Source: Brevibacillus ruminantium | GTDB taxonomy: Bacteria > Bacillota > Bacilli > Brevibacillales > Brevibacillaceae | DNA length: 64,000 bases | Reading direction: 5' to 3' | NCBI RefSeq assembly: GCF_023746555.1 | Contig: NZ_CP098755.1 | Coordinates: 4,472,001 to 4,536,000 of the forward strand | Part shown: piece after piece, positions 9,002-17,424 of the stretch | Numbering within the stretch: position 1 is the first letter of the stretch | Layout of the letters: the number at the start of each line of letters is the position of its first letter | Notes under the pieces: generated by a model | Told to the model about the DNA's origin: nothing | Seen by the model: the letters and a program-made list of their open reading frames with translations, nothing else | The model's database searches: none | Program-made: the position numbers and the translations under genes

Positions 9002-9286
9002 ATGGCTAAACGTGAGCGTCGAGCATTTACAGATGAGTTCAAGCAGCAAATGGTTCAACTTTATGAGAACGGCAAACCACGTGCAGATATTTTGAGAGAA
9101 TACGATCTGAGTGCATCTGCATTTGATCGTTGGGTAAAACAGAGTAGAACCACCGGTTCCTTCAAAGAAAGCGATAACCGTACAGATGAACAAAACGAGC
9201 TACTTCAGCTACGTAAGGAAAATCAACGACTGAAGATGGAGAACGATATTTTAAAGCAAGCTGCGCTGATCTTCGGACGAAAATAA
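9002..9286 (+). CDS. IS3-family transposase OrfA
   Basis: 94-aa DNA-binding subunit: an N-terminal helix-turn-helix of the transposase_8 type (FTDEFKQQMVQLYENGKPRA and SASAFDRWVKQ) and a C-terminal leucine-zipper-like helix (LLQLRKENQRLKMENDILKQ). The stop codon TAA overlaps the ATG of OrfB. In this family an OrfAB fusion is usually made by a -1 frameshift in this zone. Confidence 0.9.
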   Translation: MAKRERRAFTDEFKQQMVQLYENGKPRADILREYDLSASAFDRWVKQSRTTGSFKESDNRTDEQNELLQLRKENQRLKMENDILKQAALIFGRK

Positions 9287-10128
9287 TGGTAATCCAGCAA
9301 AACGCTCATAAGTATTCCGTATTGGCCATGTGCAAGATCCTCCAGGTCAATCGGAGTACCTACTACTACGAGAGTAAAGAGCCATCATCTATCGATGATG
9401 ATGAGGTGGAACAAGCAATTATCCGTATTTTTGAAGAGAATCAGCGCGTTTATGGAGCAAGAAAGATCAAAGCAAAACTTCACAAAGAGGGACTGACGGT
9501 TTCCAGACGGCGCATTGGACGTTTGATGAAGAAAAACGCTCTGGTTTCGGTCTACACGGTTGCACAGTATAAACCGAATGTGTCGTCATGTAACGAATCG
9601 CCAATTCAGAACGAACTGAATCGCGAGTTTGTGAAAGAAGCACCTCTCGAAGCTGTTGTGAGTGACTTGACCTACGTTCGAGTCGCAAACAAATGGCACT
9701 ATATTTGCTTGCTTGTGGACTTGTTTAATCGGGAGATTATCGGTCACAGCTGCGGAAAATTCAAAGATGCCGCACTCGTCTATCAAGCATTTGCAAGCGT
9801 AAAAGGAGATCTGCGCCAAATTCAGCTTTTTCACTCGGATCGTGGCAGTGAGTTTAAAAATCTTACGATTGATGATGTGATCAATACGTTCAATATCAAA
9901 CGCTCACTAAGTATGAAAGGCTGCCCCTATGATAATGCAGTGGCAGAGGCAACCTTTAAGCTGATCAAAGCGGAGTTCGTGAGAAATCGTCAGTTTGAAT
10001 CGTTAGCTCAGTTAAAAAAGGAGCTGGGAATCTATATAAAATGGTTTAACGAAACAAGGATTCATTCCACATTAGGTTATCTGAGTCCTATAGCGTACAA
10101 AGAAGTTGCACTTAAGAAATCTGTCTAG
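9286..10128 (+). CDS. IS3-family transposase OrfB (DDE integrase)
   Basis: 280-aa catalytic subunit with an rve integrase core. The three acidic residues can be placed in VVSDLTYVRV, FHSDRGSEF and DNAVAEATFK. An HTH_21-type region (YGARKIKAKLHKEG, then SRRRIGRLMKK) precedes the core, and WFNETRIHSTLGYLSP ends it. The frame is intact, so the element may be active. Confidence 0.93.
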   Translation: MVIQQNAHKYSVLAMCKILQVNRSTYYYESKEPSSIDDDEVEQAIIRIFEENQRVYGARKIKAKLHKEGLTVSRRRIGRLMKKNALVSVYTVAQYKPNVSSCNESPIQNELNREFVKEAPLEAVVSDLTYVRVANKWHYICLLVDLFNREIIGHSCGKFKDAALVYQAFASVKGDLRQIQLFHSDRGSEFKNLTIDDVINTFNIKRSLSMKGCPYDNAVAEATFKLIKAEFVRNRQFESLAQLKKELGIYIKWFNETRIHSTLGYLSPIAYKEVALKKSV

Positions 10129-10239
10129 TTTGGTGTTGACAATCCACTATTTCCAGTAACTAAGAGACTAACCTTATTCGTTTATATTATCTAACCGAAG
10201 CAAAAGGGTTACTATAAACCTGTCTCTCCGTATGTATGC

Positions 10240-10301
10240 TATAATCTTATTGTAGCTTTCTTTTTTTTCAAATTGACACAGAACGCACGTTCTTGTTTAA
10301 T
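10240..10301 (+). promoter_or_regulatory. promoter region with a LexA/DinR-type operator upstream of the EVE operon
   Basis: An extended -10 (TGCTATAAT, TATAAT at 10240-10245) could start a transcript near 10252. Downstream, GAACGCACGTTC at 10281-10292 matches the Gram-positive LexA core GAACRNRYGTTY at every position. It lies inside a second possible promoter (TTGACA 10273-10278, 17 bp, TTTAAT 10296-10301). That second promoter would start inside the ribosome binding site, so the upstream one is the better candidate and LexA would act as a block downstream of it. LexA control is inferred. Confidence 0.55.
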
Positions 10302-10318
10302 GTGGAGAGGTGAAGCTT

Positions 10319-10768
10319 TTGGTCTCCAAAAAATTTATGTTTGTAACAAAACCGATTACTTGGGTTAATTTGCGGAAAAATTCAGGGGGAGTATGGCCTG
10401 TAAATGGTAGATATTCTAAAACTCTTAGTACGCTTAAGGTGGGCGACGAAATAATTGTATATATAACTCAAAAAAGTGCAATTGCAGGAATAGTTGAGGT
10501 AACACAAACGCTCAGAGCCAATAATAAGCCCTTAATTTTTTCTGGTGACGTATATGACTATAGTCTATTAGTAGATTTCAAAATAGTTTTGGATGAGGAT
10601 AAAATGATTCCGCTAAAGTCAATCCTTAACGAAATTGAAATTACCAAAGGAAAGGAAAATTGGGGAGCAGGGTTTCAAAGAGCCATATTAAAAATTATTG
10701 ATTCGGATTTTGACCTATTGAGGTCCAAAGTCTATAAGAACTATGAAAATCAAACTGAGGGGGACTAA
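10319..10768 (+). CDS. EVE-domain protein, 149 aa
   Basis: Single EVE (PUA-like) domain. These domains bind modified bases in DNA or RNA and often accompany restriction or toxin genes. Visible features are FVTKPITWVNLRKN, GRYSKTLSTLKVGDEIIVYI and SAIAGIVEVTQ near the N-terminus, the usual EVE core order, and a polar C-terminal half. The best start is the TTG at 10319, 8 nt after GGAGAGG. A GTG at 10310 overlaps the ribosome binding site. The methyltransferase gene begins 5 nt downstream. Base composition is much more AT-rich than rlmD, which suggests acquisition. The ligand is unknown. Confidence 0.75.
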   Translation: MVSKKFMFVTKPITWVNLRKNSGGVWPVNGRYSKTLSTLKVGDEIIVYITQKSAIAGIVEVTQTLRANNKPLIFSGDVYDYSLLVDFKIVLDEDKMIPLKSILNEIEITKGKENWGAGFQRAILKIIDSDFDLLRSKVYKNYENQTEGD

Positions 10769-10772
10769 CAAT

Positions 10773-12080
10773 TTGAATAACTTACAACTAGAACTGTTTG
10801 ATGAAATAGTTGAAAAAACAAACAAGAAAAAAACTGATACAAGTTCAACTTTTCTTGATAACATGAAATTACCAATTCATCGCTGGTTTAGGTATTCTGC
10901 AGGATTTTCAGCCGAATGGGTAGAAAGTGTCATCACTTCTCATCTAAAGGACTATCATAAAGCAGAAATAAATGTATTTGACCCTTTTACTGGGTCGGGG
11001 ACTGTACTACTTGCCAGTGATAATTTAGGCGTGAATAGTATGGGAGTTGAAGCACACCCCTTTGTTTCTAAAATAACTAATGCGAAACTTCAGTGGAATA
11101 CTGATGTAGAAAAATTTTATAACTTTGCAAAAAAGTTGCTTGAAAGAGCCAAGATGGAGAATGGTTCAACTGAAGGCTATCCAGACTTAATATATAAATG
11201 TTATCCCCCAGAATCGTTACAGCAGTTAGATGCAATTGTAAGAGTACTTAAAGAAGGTGATGATAATTCGCCTGAACATAAACTATCATGGGTGGCTTTG
11301 GTCTCTATTCTTAGAGCTTGTGCACCAGTAGGAACAGCTTCATGGCAATATGTACTTCCAAATAAAACCAAAGCAAAAATGGCAAATCCTTTTGAAGCAT
11401 ATGAAAAACAAATTAATATTATGGCATATGATATGAGACATATGCAGTCTAAAAATGTTATGCCAAAAGCTCAGTTTTTTCAAGAAGATGCGAGAGAGTG
11501 TCCTTCTATTCCCAGTAATTCTGTAGACTTGGTTATTACCTCACCTCCTTACGCAAATAATTATGATTACGCTGATGCCACCCGTTTGGAGATGTCCTTT
11601 TTTGGTGAGGTTTCAGGCTGGGGAGATTTGAGAGAAAAAGTTAGTCAATTTCTTGTTCGTTCATGTACACAGCACGTATCTAAATATAAGGATTACACGT
11701 TTGAAATATTGAAGGATGATGTCTTAAAACCTATTTATGGGGAAATTTTAGATGTTTGTCAAAGACTTGATGAAGAACGTGTAAATCATGGTGGGAAAAA
11801 AAATTATCACACCATGATAGCAACTTACTTTTTAGACTTAGCGAAAGTCTGGATACAATTAAGAAGAGTATGTAAAGACGGTTCTAATGTGTGTTTTGTA
11901 ATAGGTGATTCAGCACCATATGGTATTTATGTTCCTGTTGATAAATGGCTTGGAGACCTTGCCATTGCTGCAGGTTTTAAGGAATACAGTTTTGAAAAAA
12001 CAAGAGACCGAAATGTTAAGTGGAAAAATCGTAAACATGAAGTGCCATTAAAAGAAGGTAGACTTTGGGTGAAAGGGTAG
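10773..12080 (+). CDS. DNA methyltransferase (N4-cytosine or N6-adenine type), 435 aa
   Basis: SAM-dependent DNA methylase. SAM motif I is FDPFTGSGTVLL near residue 70, and the catalytic motif IV is LVITSPPYANNYDY near residue 255, which fits N4-cytosine or N6-adenine chemistry. Motif I comes before motif IV. HRWFRYSAGFSAEWVES may act as motif X. The long insert between I and IV (about 180 residues) could hold the target recognition region. The TTG at 10773 follows GAGGGGG and gives no overlap with the EVE gene; the ATG at 10743 lacks a ribosome binding site. It is 7 nt from the nuclease gene, as expected for a restriction-modification pair. Confidence 0.82.
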   Translation: MNNLQLELFDEIVEKTNKKKTDTSSTFLDNMKLPIHRWFRYSAGFSAEWVESVITSHLKDYHKAEINVFDPFTGSGTVLLASDNLGVNSMGVEAHPFVSKITNAKLQWNTDVEKFYNFAKKLLERAKMENGSTEGYPDLIYKCYPPESLQQLDAIVRVLKEGDDNSPEHKLSWVALVSILRACAPVGTASWQYVLPNKTKAKMANPFEAYEKQINIMAYDMRHMQSKNVMPKAQFFQEDARECPSIPSNSVDLVITSPPYANNYDYADATRLEMSFFGEVSGWGDLREKVSQFLVRSCTQHVSKYKDYTFEILKDDVLKPIYGEILDVCQRLDEERVNHGGKKNYHTMIATYFLDLAKVWIQLRRVCKDGSNVCFVIGDSAPYGIYVPVDKWLGDLAIAAGFKEYSFEKTRDRNVKWKNRKHEVPLKEGRLWVKG

Positions 12081-12087
12081 GTACAAA

Positions 12088-12975
12088 ATGGCAGAATCAC
12101 CATCTCATAAATTCGGGCAGATTATTGGGGACTTAATGGAAATTGCATTAAATCCACTATTAGTTGAATTTGCTGATAAGTACGGATTATATTTAGACAA
12201 AAAGGGATTGCGTAAGGCAAGAGGAAAGAATAAAAAAGTTAGTTGGGTAGATATTTACGGTAACAAACACGACCTTGATTTTGTATTAGAGAGAGGTGGC
12301 AGTGAAAGTGTTATAGGTGAGCCTATAGCTTTCATTGAGGTTGCTTGGAGAAGATATACAAAACATTCTCGAAACAAAGCACAGGAAATTCAAGGCGCTA
12401 TAATGCCCTTAAGGGAAACGCATAGAAATAATGCTCCGTTTGTTGGAGTGTTCTTATCAGGTGTATTTACAGATGGTGCATTAAAACAATTAGAGTCATT
12501 AGGGTTTAATATTCTTTATTTTGAATATGAAACTGTGGTCGAAGCATTTAAACATGTTAGTATTGATGCAAGTTTTGATGAAGACACATCAGATGATGAA
12601 TTCAAAAAGAAAATTGATGCATGGGAATCGTTAACTGATGAAGAATGCTCTATCTTAGTAAACCGTTTAATTGAACTCAATTCCTCGGGGTTAAAGAAAT
12701 TTATGAGTAGCCTTGAAAGAACAATTACAAGACAAATAGAATCTGTTAGGGTATTACCTTTACATGGTGAAGCATCTGAATATGCCTCAATTTCAGAAGT
12801 TCTTTCATTTATTGAAACCTACGACGAAAGTAACGCTGTTTCCGAATTTGTGAAATATGAAATAATCGTTAAGTATAATAATGGTGATAAGATAAATGCG
12901 GAGTTCAGGGGTAAGGATTCAGCAATCGAGTTCTTAAAGAGCTTTCTACCACCTGTTTTCAAACCTGAAATCTAG
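12088..12975 (+). CDS. putative restriction endonuclease, PD-(D/E)XK-like, 295 aa
   Basis: Probable nuclease partner of the methyltransferase directly upstream. The middle shows an acidic strand and a catalytic-looking strand: KHDLDFVLERGG (about residues 63-74), then PIAFIEVAWRRYTKHSRNKA (about 82-101). This fits a PD-(D/E)XK core in which the usual Lys is displaced to a neighbouring helix (variant E-V-A-W...K). The sequence after it (GAIMPLRETHRNNAPFVGVFLSG) fits the rest of that fold. The C-terminal half is acidic and helical, with no known domain. No close named enzyme is recognised; assignment rests on motif and context. Confidence 0.6.
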   Translation: MAESPSHKFGQIIGDLMEIALNPLLVEFADKYGLYLDKKGLRKARGKNKKVSWVDIYGNKHDLDFVLERGGSESVIGEPIAFIEVAWRRYTKHSRNKAQEIQGAIMPLRETHRNNAPFVGVFLSGVFTDGALKQLESLGFNILYFEYETVVEAFKHVSIDASFDEDTSDDEFKKKIDAWESLTDEECSILVNRLIELNSSGLKKFMSSLERTITRQIESVRVLPLHGEASEYASISEVLSFIETYDESNAVSEFVKYEIIVKYNNGDKINAEFRGKDSAIEFLKSFLPPVFKPEI

Positions 12976-13096
12976 AAATTATAATACTTATTTGCTAAAT
13001 GAATATATTCTGCCCACTTTACTCTTTCTAGTAGAATGGGCCTTTCCTCTAATAAGCGGATACTGTCACAGCGGAAGCTTGTCAATATTACTTATT

Positions 13097-13190
13097 CAAC
13101 ACATGTGGAGTGTTGCTCACTGTTGGTGAGGAAAGATAATGTAATCGGAGATGTATTGGCGGAATAGAGGGGCGGCGAGCCCTTCTTTTG
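13097..13190 (+). repeat. island repeat, copy A, with terminator-like hairpin
   Basis: Starts CAACACATGTGGAG, continues CACTGTTGGTGAGGAAAGA and GAGATGTATTGGCG, and ends in the hairpin AGAGGGGC / GCCCTTCT with TTTT. Copies B (14478) and C (20428) have the same order of conserved blocks and the same kind of end. It lies 120 bp after the nuclease gene. The rest of the 390-bp gap (12976-13367) is AT-rich with no convincing gene. Confidence 0.7.
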
Positions 13191-13367
13191 CTTCTGATTT
13201 GGTAACGAAGTATGGTGTAGAGTAGAGGGATCTAATCTCGATAGTCAGACGGAGATTACATCGAAATAACTCATTTTAAGTTGAATACTCAAATCAATTT
13301 ATTTTGGAAAGAGGGGATATCTTCTTACGGAAATTAACAAAATGTAAAGAGATATGGAGTTGATGTT

Positions 13368-13760
13368 GTGAAACAAGATCTACATGACTATTCTCGCTTT
13401 GCTGAACTGTGCTTGTATATCCCGTACTTCGAATCGAATAATATAAAATATACAGTATCCAAGCAATTTTCGTTCGATCCATTCAATTATGAGGATACTG
13501 CTAAGGAATTTGTATCAAAATTATACGAAACGAATATGATTATCAGCTTTGATTGGGGAAAATGGCAAGCAGAATGTAGCGAATATCTTCAAAATGCAGC
13601 ACTTATTCAGAATGTAGACTTGATTACAATAAGAAAACTATTTACCACAATTATCAGAGCAGACCGATTCACCGCAGGAACGTATGCAGAAATGATTGAA
13701 AAGGGGATCATATTAGCATTATTGAAACGACTAGAGGAACTTCTAGACGATCTGGCTTGA
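13368..13760 (+). CDS. DUF6508-like protein of unknown function, 130 aa
   Basis: Small soluble protein resembling the DUF6508 family. Aromatic-rich segments such as FAELCLYIPYFES and IISFDWGKWQAECSEYL are followed by a helical stretch (TIRKLFTTIIRADRFTAGTYAEMI) and the C-terminal LLKRLEELLDDLA. The GTG start is 8 nt after GGAG. No catalytic motif is evident. It sits alone between repeat copy A and a broken protease-like gene in an island of short accessory genes. The family name is from memory and not certain. Confidence 0.6.
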   Translation: MKQDLHDYSRFAELCLYIPYFESNNIKYTVSKQFSFDPFNYEDTAKEFVSKLYETNMIISFDWGKWQAECSEYLQNAALIQNVDLITIRKLFTTIIRADRFTAGTYAEMIEKGIILALLKRLEELLDDLA

Positions 13761-13870
13761 AAAGTATCAAAAAGCATTGGTTATCTTGTCTGGAGGCTAT
13801 GTAGTTTACCGTGACTTTTTTTAATTAGGTCTTTTAAAACTGTACTTCGTTTGGAGTGAAGAATTGAAAA

Positions 13871-14427
13871 ATGAGTAAACCAGTGATGAATGTAGCTTTG
13901 GTATGCGGCCCTGAGTGTGGTATGGAGACGCAGGCAATACGCGCCGCTCTCGAGTACTTTGGTGCAGAGTCTTTACTTATTGGATTGGCAGGCCAAATGA
14001 TTTCATTTCCGTATTGTCAGGTGAAGACCTATATGCCGACACCGACATGATCATTCTTAGTTTCCACGGCGATGAAGGGAAGTTCATTATGCCGGAATTG
14101 GGGGAGGACGTTTACGAAGAAGAAGAGCCACGAGGTAACTTCGGCTTACGAGAGATTACACGCTTTACGAAATTGGATGGGAGGATAGTCATTGGAAACG
14201 GGTGCTCGTTAGGTGATCCTGCATTAGCAAAAGCGTTTTTGAATTGTGGGTGTCGGATCTATATCGGACCAGATGATTATCCGGTGGGAAATTCAGCGCT
14301 TATGTTTATCTTGCGTCTTTTCTATGAAATGATTGAAAACAATAAAAGTGTGAAAGAATCTTATCAAATAGCCAGATCCATGGATGATGAATTATCCATG
14401 TACCAGTTCTATGAAAGTAATCAGTAG
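13871..14427 (+). pseudogene. frameshifted caspase/CHAT-like gene
   Basis: The frame begins at ATG 13871 (MSKPVMNVALVCGPECGMET, then ALEYFGA) and is lost at 13964-13967, where GCAGAGTC appears to have lost one A. The other frame carries on smoothly as RVFTYWIGRPNDFISVLSGE to 14427. The joined product would be about 185 aa. A probable His-Cys dyad of the caspase-like fold is visible: His in IILSFHGDEG and Cys in IVIGNGCSLG. The C-terminal half continues SVKESYQIARSMDDE. A sequencing error would restore the gene. Relatives are sometimes labelled delta-aminolevulinic acid dehydratase, which the motifs do not support. Confidence 0.65.
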
Positions 14428-14477
14428 TTCCAGAGTAAATTCCATTCCCTGGTAAAGGTTTGTACTCCCCGTAACCT

Positions 14478-14577
14478 CAACACATGTGGAGGCTGTTTCA
14501 CTGTTGGTAAGGAAGGACAAATAAAACGTAAAGTAATGGTGGGTTACATCCTCTCATCTACAAGGGAGGATTTTTTT
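14478..14577 (+). repeat. island repeat, copy B, with terminator-like hairpin
   Basis: CAACACATGTGGAGG, then TTCACTGTTGGTAAGGAAGGACAA and AAGTAATGGTGGG, ending in the hairpin ATCCTC / GAGGAT followed by seven T. It lies 50 bp after the broken caspase-like gene. The 5' 14 bases are identical to copy A. Confidence 0.7.
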
Positions 14578-14633
14578 ATGTTGTGTTACTGCCATGCGTG
14601 CATACTTTAGCAGGATTTCGTAACAATTTATGG

Positions 14634-14661
14634 AAATCCCTCTTGAACGGAGGGATTTTTT
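14634..14661 (+). terminator. terminator-like hairpin covering a ribosome binding site
   Basis: AAATCCCTC pairs with GAGGGATTT, followed by T residues. The right arm contains GGAGGG, the only ribosome binding site for the TTG start at 14661. The hairpin could therefore both end transcription and hide the start. Confidence 0.5.
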
Positions 14662-15115
14662 TGAATGACTATATAAAAACAATTAAAAAATTAGTGGGAA
14701 CAGAAACTATTGTGACTGTAGGGTGTGGAGCAATAATTGAGGATGAGAATGGTAGGATTCTTTTGCAAAGACGAAAGGATCAGAACAACTGGTGTCTTCC
14801 TGGAGGTGTAATGGAAATCGGGGAGACCTTTCTTGACACGGTTATCCGTGAGGTTAAGGAAGAAACTAATCAGAATTGTTCGGAATTTATTCTGGTCCCA
14901 GTTGTTTTAAGGAGTACCCTAACGGAGACAAAGTATTCAGTGTCCAAGTAATTTTTCGCGTAAAGAAGTATACTGGCGTTTTAAAACAAGAGGGAGCAGA
15001 AAGTTTTGAACACCGATTCTTTACAAAAAATGAATTGCCCTCTCCACTTAATTCCAATCAAGCAGCCTTTATTTTGGATTGGGCAGAGAATGTAGCACCA
15101 CCTGTAATAAAGTAA
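14661..15115 (+). pseudogene. Nudix hydrolase gene with an internal deletion and frameshift
   Basis: The N-terminal frame (NDYIKTIKKLVGTETIVTV, IIEDENGRILLQRRKDQNNW) carries a complete Nudix box: GVMEIGETFLDTVIREVKEE, with its Gly, Glu and REUXEE pattern. After EETNQN the frame is lost. The continuation FGIYSG...FKEYPNGDKVFSVQVIFRVKK is in another frame starting near 14876. Compared with typical family members, a few residues between the Nudix box and FGIYSG are missing, so the lesion is probably a small deletion near 14862-14876. The product, if any, would end at 14951. The IS21 element sits 13 bp past the original stop. Confidence 0.75.
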
Positions 15116-15193
15116 TGGGCGTTTAAAATGTTTTTGGCAAGTAAGAAATGTAGCAAATGGCAATTAAAAATGTACCACTTGCCAACCCCTAAA

Positions 15194-15916
15194 TTATTTA
15201 CCGTGTAATAGCGATTCTTTGTATCGATGGCTTTCGCCATTGAAGACGATCAAATGAGAGTGATGAATCAAGCGATCAATAACTGCCTCTGTTAAAATTG
15301 GATCACCAAATATATGATTCCATTGGCCAAACTGTAGATTGGTCGTGATAATAATACTTTTTCTTTCGTAGCACATGGAGATAATCTGAAATAGCAGTTC
15401 TGCACCTTGTTTATGCAGAGGAATATACCCCAGTTCGTCGAGTATTAACAGATCTAGCTTCTCAATATGGTTAAAGAATCGGCTCAACGAGCCAGTCTCG
15501 TGAGCGTCTAGCAGCCGATTGACTAATCCAGCGACAGTAAAGAACTTTATCTTTTTCCCTTGCTGCTGAATGGCATTTAAGCCAATCAGAGTGGATAAGT
15601 ACGTTTTCCCCGTTCCCACACCGCCATAAAAGATCAGATTTTCTTTCTCCTCTATAAATCCACCATGAAGGATATGATCCTGCGTGAGACCTTGTCCCAT
15701 CTGAATATGACCCCATTCAAATGGCTTTCCTGTTATTCTTGGCAAGGAAGATTGTTTAAAGAGCAGATTGATTTTCCGTACTTCTCGTTGTTGTATCTCG
15801 TTTTCTAGTATTTTGAGTAAGTACTCTTCATTTGTAGTAGCTTCAACCTCATGGAAATGTTGCCGAACCCAACTCAACTTGAGACGCTTTGAATATTCTT
15901 TTATCAATGCATCCAC
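15194..15916 (-). CDS. istB: IS21-family ATPase helper IstB
   Basis: 240-aa AAA+ ATPase of the DnaA/DnaC type that selects the target and activates the IstA transposase. Walker A is GGVGTGKTYL (about residue 97) and Walker B is LLILDELGY (about 154). Sensor-like residues occur in IIITTNLQFGQW. The GTG start overlaps the istA stop as TAGTG, so translation is coupled. Length is normal for the family. Confidence 0.93.
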   Translation of the reverse strand: MDALIKEYSKRLKLSWVRQHFHEVEATTNEEYLLKILENEIQQREVRKINLLFKQSSLPRITGKPFEWGHIQMGQGLTQDHILHGGFIEEKENLIFYGGVGTGKTYLSTLIGLNAIQQQGKKIKFFTVAGLVNRLLDAHETGSLSRFFNHIEKLDLLILDELGYIPLHKQGAELLFQIISMCYERKSIIITTNLQFGQWNHIFGDPILTEAVIDRLIHHSHLIVFNGESHRYKESLLHGK

Positions 15917-17424
15917 TAGTGATGACCTCCCGTTCCCTTAAAAAATTCATTGTAATGGGCTAATCCTCTAGTGGCTGTTGGAACGGCAGGAACAAAACCT
16001 TTCGGTTGGATGGTATCCCTTTGTCCACGGCCATTCATGAGTTGATAATAGATCTGCTTAATAGAATCAACGGCTGGGTGACCATTCTCAGAGGCAAGCT
16101 GCAAAGCTTGCGTGGGTATTTTCATATCATCGTTTTTTAAAATGACGGATAGTAGCTGGAGAGCTTCTTGCTTCTCTGGGACCGTGCAATTCGAGAGATA
16201 GACTTGCCATTCGATTGGCAATTGTTCATAAAAACTTGTGTATTTAATAGCAGTTGGCCGTTTTGCCATCAATATCAAATATGGCTGCCAAATCACTGAT
16301 TTTGGCTCTTTGCCATACAGCCTGGGATGCTGTACGATCAGCTCATATTCTTCAGTTAAAATATCGACTCGGTCAAATGAGATCTTTGCCAAAACCATAC
16401 ATTTGGCAAAACGGGGAGACGTTGAGTAGAGTTTATTTTCGACTCGGATATATCCGTATTTATCCGCTTTTACTCGTTCATATCGGATACAATCAAACTC
16501 TTTGGCAGGTAATTGAAGAAGGTGTTCCTTGTCTGCCAAATATAGTTCGGAAAGCATGGTTTCTTTCACATAATGAGGTCTCTCCCGATCTTTCTCGGCT
16601 TTTTTCCAAAGGGTTTCGTTTAGCTGATCAAGATTGTGTATCTGCAACTCAGGAAGCAGGAAGTTGTTGCGAACGTACTTGACCATCGCCTCTACGTGCC
16701 CTTTTTCATTGCCACTACCGGGATTGCAAAACTCGTATTCAAAGTCATAATGAAAAACGAAGTTTTGAAATTCCTCCGTCAGTTCACGCTGACCATTTGG
16801 CATGATCTTTTTCACCGCTGGTGATAAATTATCAAATCGAATGACCTTTGGAACTCCACCTATATAGTGAAAGATACGCTTTAATCCCTCCAGAAAGCAT
16901 TCTCGATTCTGAGACTGGAAAACTTGAAAGTAGAACGTGTTGCTATAAGGAAACGAGAGAACGAGGAATGGCAAGGTAACACTTTCTCCCTGATATTTGA
17001 ATGGTGCTTCTCCAAAATCAACTTGAGCTGATCCAGGTCTCGTTTCCAATGGCAATGCCGCAGCATCACTTGTCTCCGCTAACTGGTGCTTACGTTGGGA
17101 AACATATTGTCTGACAGAGCGAGATGATCCTGTAAATTGGTATTCCTCCACTAATTGCGTGAACAAGCGTTGTGCTGTTCTTCGGAACTTCTTTTTCTTG
17201 TTCAAGTCCTCTTTGATCCATTGATCAAGAATAGGTTTAACGGGCTCCATGACTCTAGCTTTTCGAATTTGCTTGGGCTTTTCTTGTAGATTGAAATCAT
17301 CCATTTCTGCATACTTCTGAACCGTCCTTGAATCACGATTCATTTGTTTGGCAATCTTGCTATAAGCTCGCCCTTTTTTGTTTGCCTCATGCCTGATATA
17401 ATTAATTTCTGCCACTGCTAACAT
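15916..17424 (-). CDS. istA: IS21-family transposase IstA
   Basis: 502-aa DDE transposase. An N-terminal helix-turn-helix (YSKIAKQMNRDSRTVQKYA) is followed by an rve catalytic core, whose acidic residues can be placed in AQVDFGEAPF, VIRFDNLSPAV and GNEKGHVEAMVKY. A beta-barrel-like C-terminal region (YGYIRVENKLYSTSP) follows. Intact frame; normal length for the family. Confidence 0.94.
   Translation of the reverse strand: MLAVAEINYIRHEANKKGRAYSKIAKQMNRDSRTVQKYAEMDDFNLQEKPKQIRKARVMEPVKPILDQWIKEDLNKKKKFRRTAQRLFTQLVEEYQFTGSSRSVRQYVSQRKHQLAETSDAAALPLETRPGSAQVDFGEAPFKYQGESVTLPFLVLSFPYSNTFYFQVFQSQNRECFLEGLKRIFHYIGGVPKVIRFDNLSPAVKKIMPNGQRELTEEFQNFVFHYDFEYEFCNPGSGNEKGHVEAMVKYVRNNFLLPELQIHNLDQLNETLWKKAEKDRERPHYVKETMLSELYLADKEHLLQLPAKEFDCIRYERVKADKYGYIRVENKLYSTSPRFAKCMVLAKISFDRVDILTEEYELIVQHPRLYGKEPKSVIWQPYLILMAKRPTAIKYTSFYEQLPIEWQVYLSNCTVPEKQEALQLLSVILKNDDMKIPTQALQLASENGHPAVDSIKQIYYQLMNGRGQRDTIQPKGFVPAVPTATRGLAHYNEFFKGTGGHH

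Larger units (their letters stand above)
8921..10146 (+). mobile_element. IS3-family insertion sequence (IS150-like), complete
   Basis: Two overlapping transposase frames are bracketed by imperfect terminal inverted repeats of about 26 bp: TGAATCGGCTACACTG... at 8921 and the complement of ...GGTGTTGACAATCCA ending at 10146, with 18 of 26 positions matching. The flanks (TACTGA on the left, CTATTT on the right) show no target duplication. That suggests a later deletion or recombination at one side, in line with the truncated recombinase on the left. Confidence 0.88.

Noticed and set aside
8916..10151. target duplication of the IS3 element
   Set aside because: Flanks TACTGA and CTATTT do not match over 3-5 bases.
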